A stretch of DNA of 5,341 nt from the NCBI GenBank assembly GCA_030426865.1, contig JAUHXN010000213.1, positions 1 to 5,341 on the forward strand, read 5' to 3'. Shown piece by piece: positions 5,205 through 5,341 of this stretch; positions within the stretch are counted from its first letter, which is position 1; every line of letters begins with the position of its first letter. Source of the DNA: a bacterium (GTDB lineage Bacteria > Bacteroidota > Ignavibacteria > Kapaibacteriales > UBA2268). Under the pieces are notes generated by a model. The model was given only the letters and a program-made list of their open reading frames with translations, did not search any database and was not told where the DNA came from. The position numbers and the translations under genes were made by a program.

Positions 5205-5341
5205 ATGTGCTTTCATTATGCCTACATAGCGGATAAAGTAAAAACAGGAAATAGGTTCGGGGTGACTAATCCTCCAGAGTTTGAGCCTGTATTCCACGCT
5301 AATGCCTTTGCTAACCCAAGTATGCCAGTTATAACTTCGGA
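5205..5341 (+). CDS. SRAP (YedK/HMCES-type) abasic-site DNA-protein crosslinking protein, N-terminal part
   Basis: An open frame runs from ATG at 5205 to the window edge (45 codons) and is cut off there. It starts MCFHYAYIADKV and contains FHANAFANPSMPVIT at 30-44. SRAP proteins begin with Met-Cys; after removal of Met1 the Cys2 amine and thiol bond covalently to abasic sites in single-stranded DNA and protect them during replication. The sequence after residue 29, with H-A-N-x-F-A-x-P-x-x-PVIT, resembles the 'NGF-x-x-P-x-x-PVI' segment of SRAP proteins of the Bacteroidetes type. An in-frame TAG at 5199-5201 sets 5205 as the earliest start. No Shine-Dalgarno sequence precedes it. The gene is separated from the flagellar operon by a terminator and is not functionally related to it. 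The remaining catalytic residues lie beyond the window. Confidence 0.8.
   Translation, partial: MCFHYAYIADKVKTGNRFGVTNPPEFEPVFHANAFANPSMPVITS

Noticed and set aside
5085..5297. Minus-strand reading frame covering the terminator and the SRAP start
   Set aside because: It runs across a perfect terminator hairpin and a promoter and conflicts with the well supported SRAP frame; its product resembles no family I recognise.

Overview
This window is the late (hook) segment of a flagellar biogenesis operon in an AT-rich bacterium, followed by an operon-ending terminator and the start of an unrelated DNA-repair gene. All genes lie on the + strand. The order is: end of fliJ (1-51), a membrane-anchored MotE/YlxF-like protein (44-739), fliK (785-2500), flgD (2493-3194), a small conserved 'flagellar operon protein' of the TIGR02530 type (3210-3599), a 118-nt structured leader, and flgE (3718-5040). 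An intrinsic terminator (5072-5107) follows, then a promoter-like element and the 5' part of an SRAP/YedK/HMCES-type gene (5205 to the window edge). No RNA gene, mobile element or CRISPR array was seen.

How the genes work together: FliJ belongs to the cytoplasmic side of the flagellar export apparatus. The MotE/YlxF-like protein probably helps build or stabilise the motor at the membrane. FlgD caps the growing hook, FlgE is the hook subunit, and FliK measures hook length and switches export specificity to filament proteins. The TIGR02530-type protein is found in flagellar operons but its function is unknown. fliJ/motE-like and fliK/flgD each overlap by 8 bp, and the TIGR02530-type gene follows flgD after 15 nt, so the block is translated from a common message.

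Organism: the gene order resembles the fliJ-ylxF-fliK-flgD-flgE block of Gram-positive fla/che operons. However, the promoter candidate before the last gene (TTA, 19 nt, TATATTTG) fits the Bacteroidetes-type TTG-N19-TAnnTTTG consensus, and that gene has no Shine-Dalgarno sequence. This suggests a flagellated member of the Bacteroidetes/Chlorobi (FCB) group, for example an Ignavibacteria- or Kapabacteria-like lineage. That placement is an inference from one promoter and from protein style.

The least ordinary part is the flgE leader (3600-3717). It holds four consecutive hairpins. The last two present GGA in their loops, and the final one contains the flgE Shine-Dalgarno sequence. A smaller GGA-loop hairpin covers the fliK ribosome binding site. 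This arrangement is what a CsrA-type translational repressor recognises, and it suggests that hook protein and hook-length ruler synthesis are controlled after transcription.
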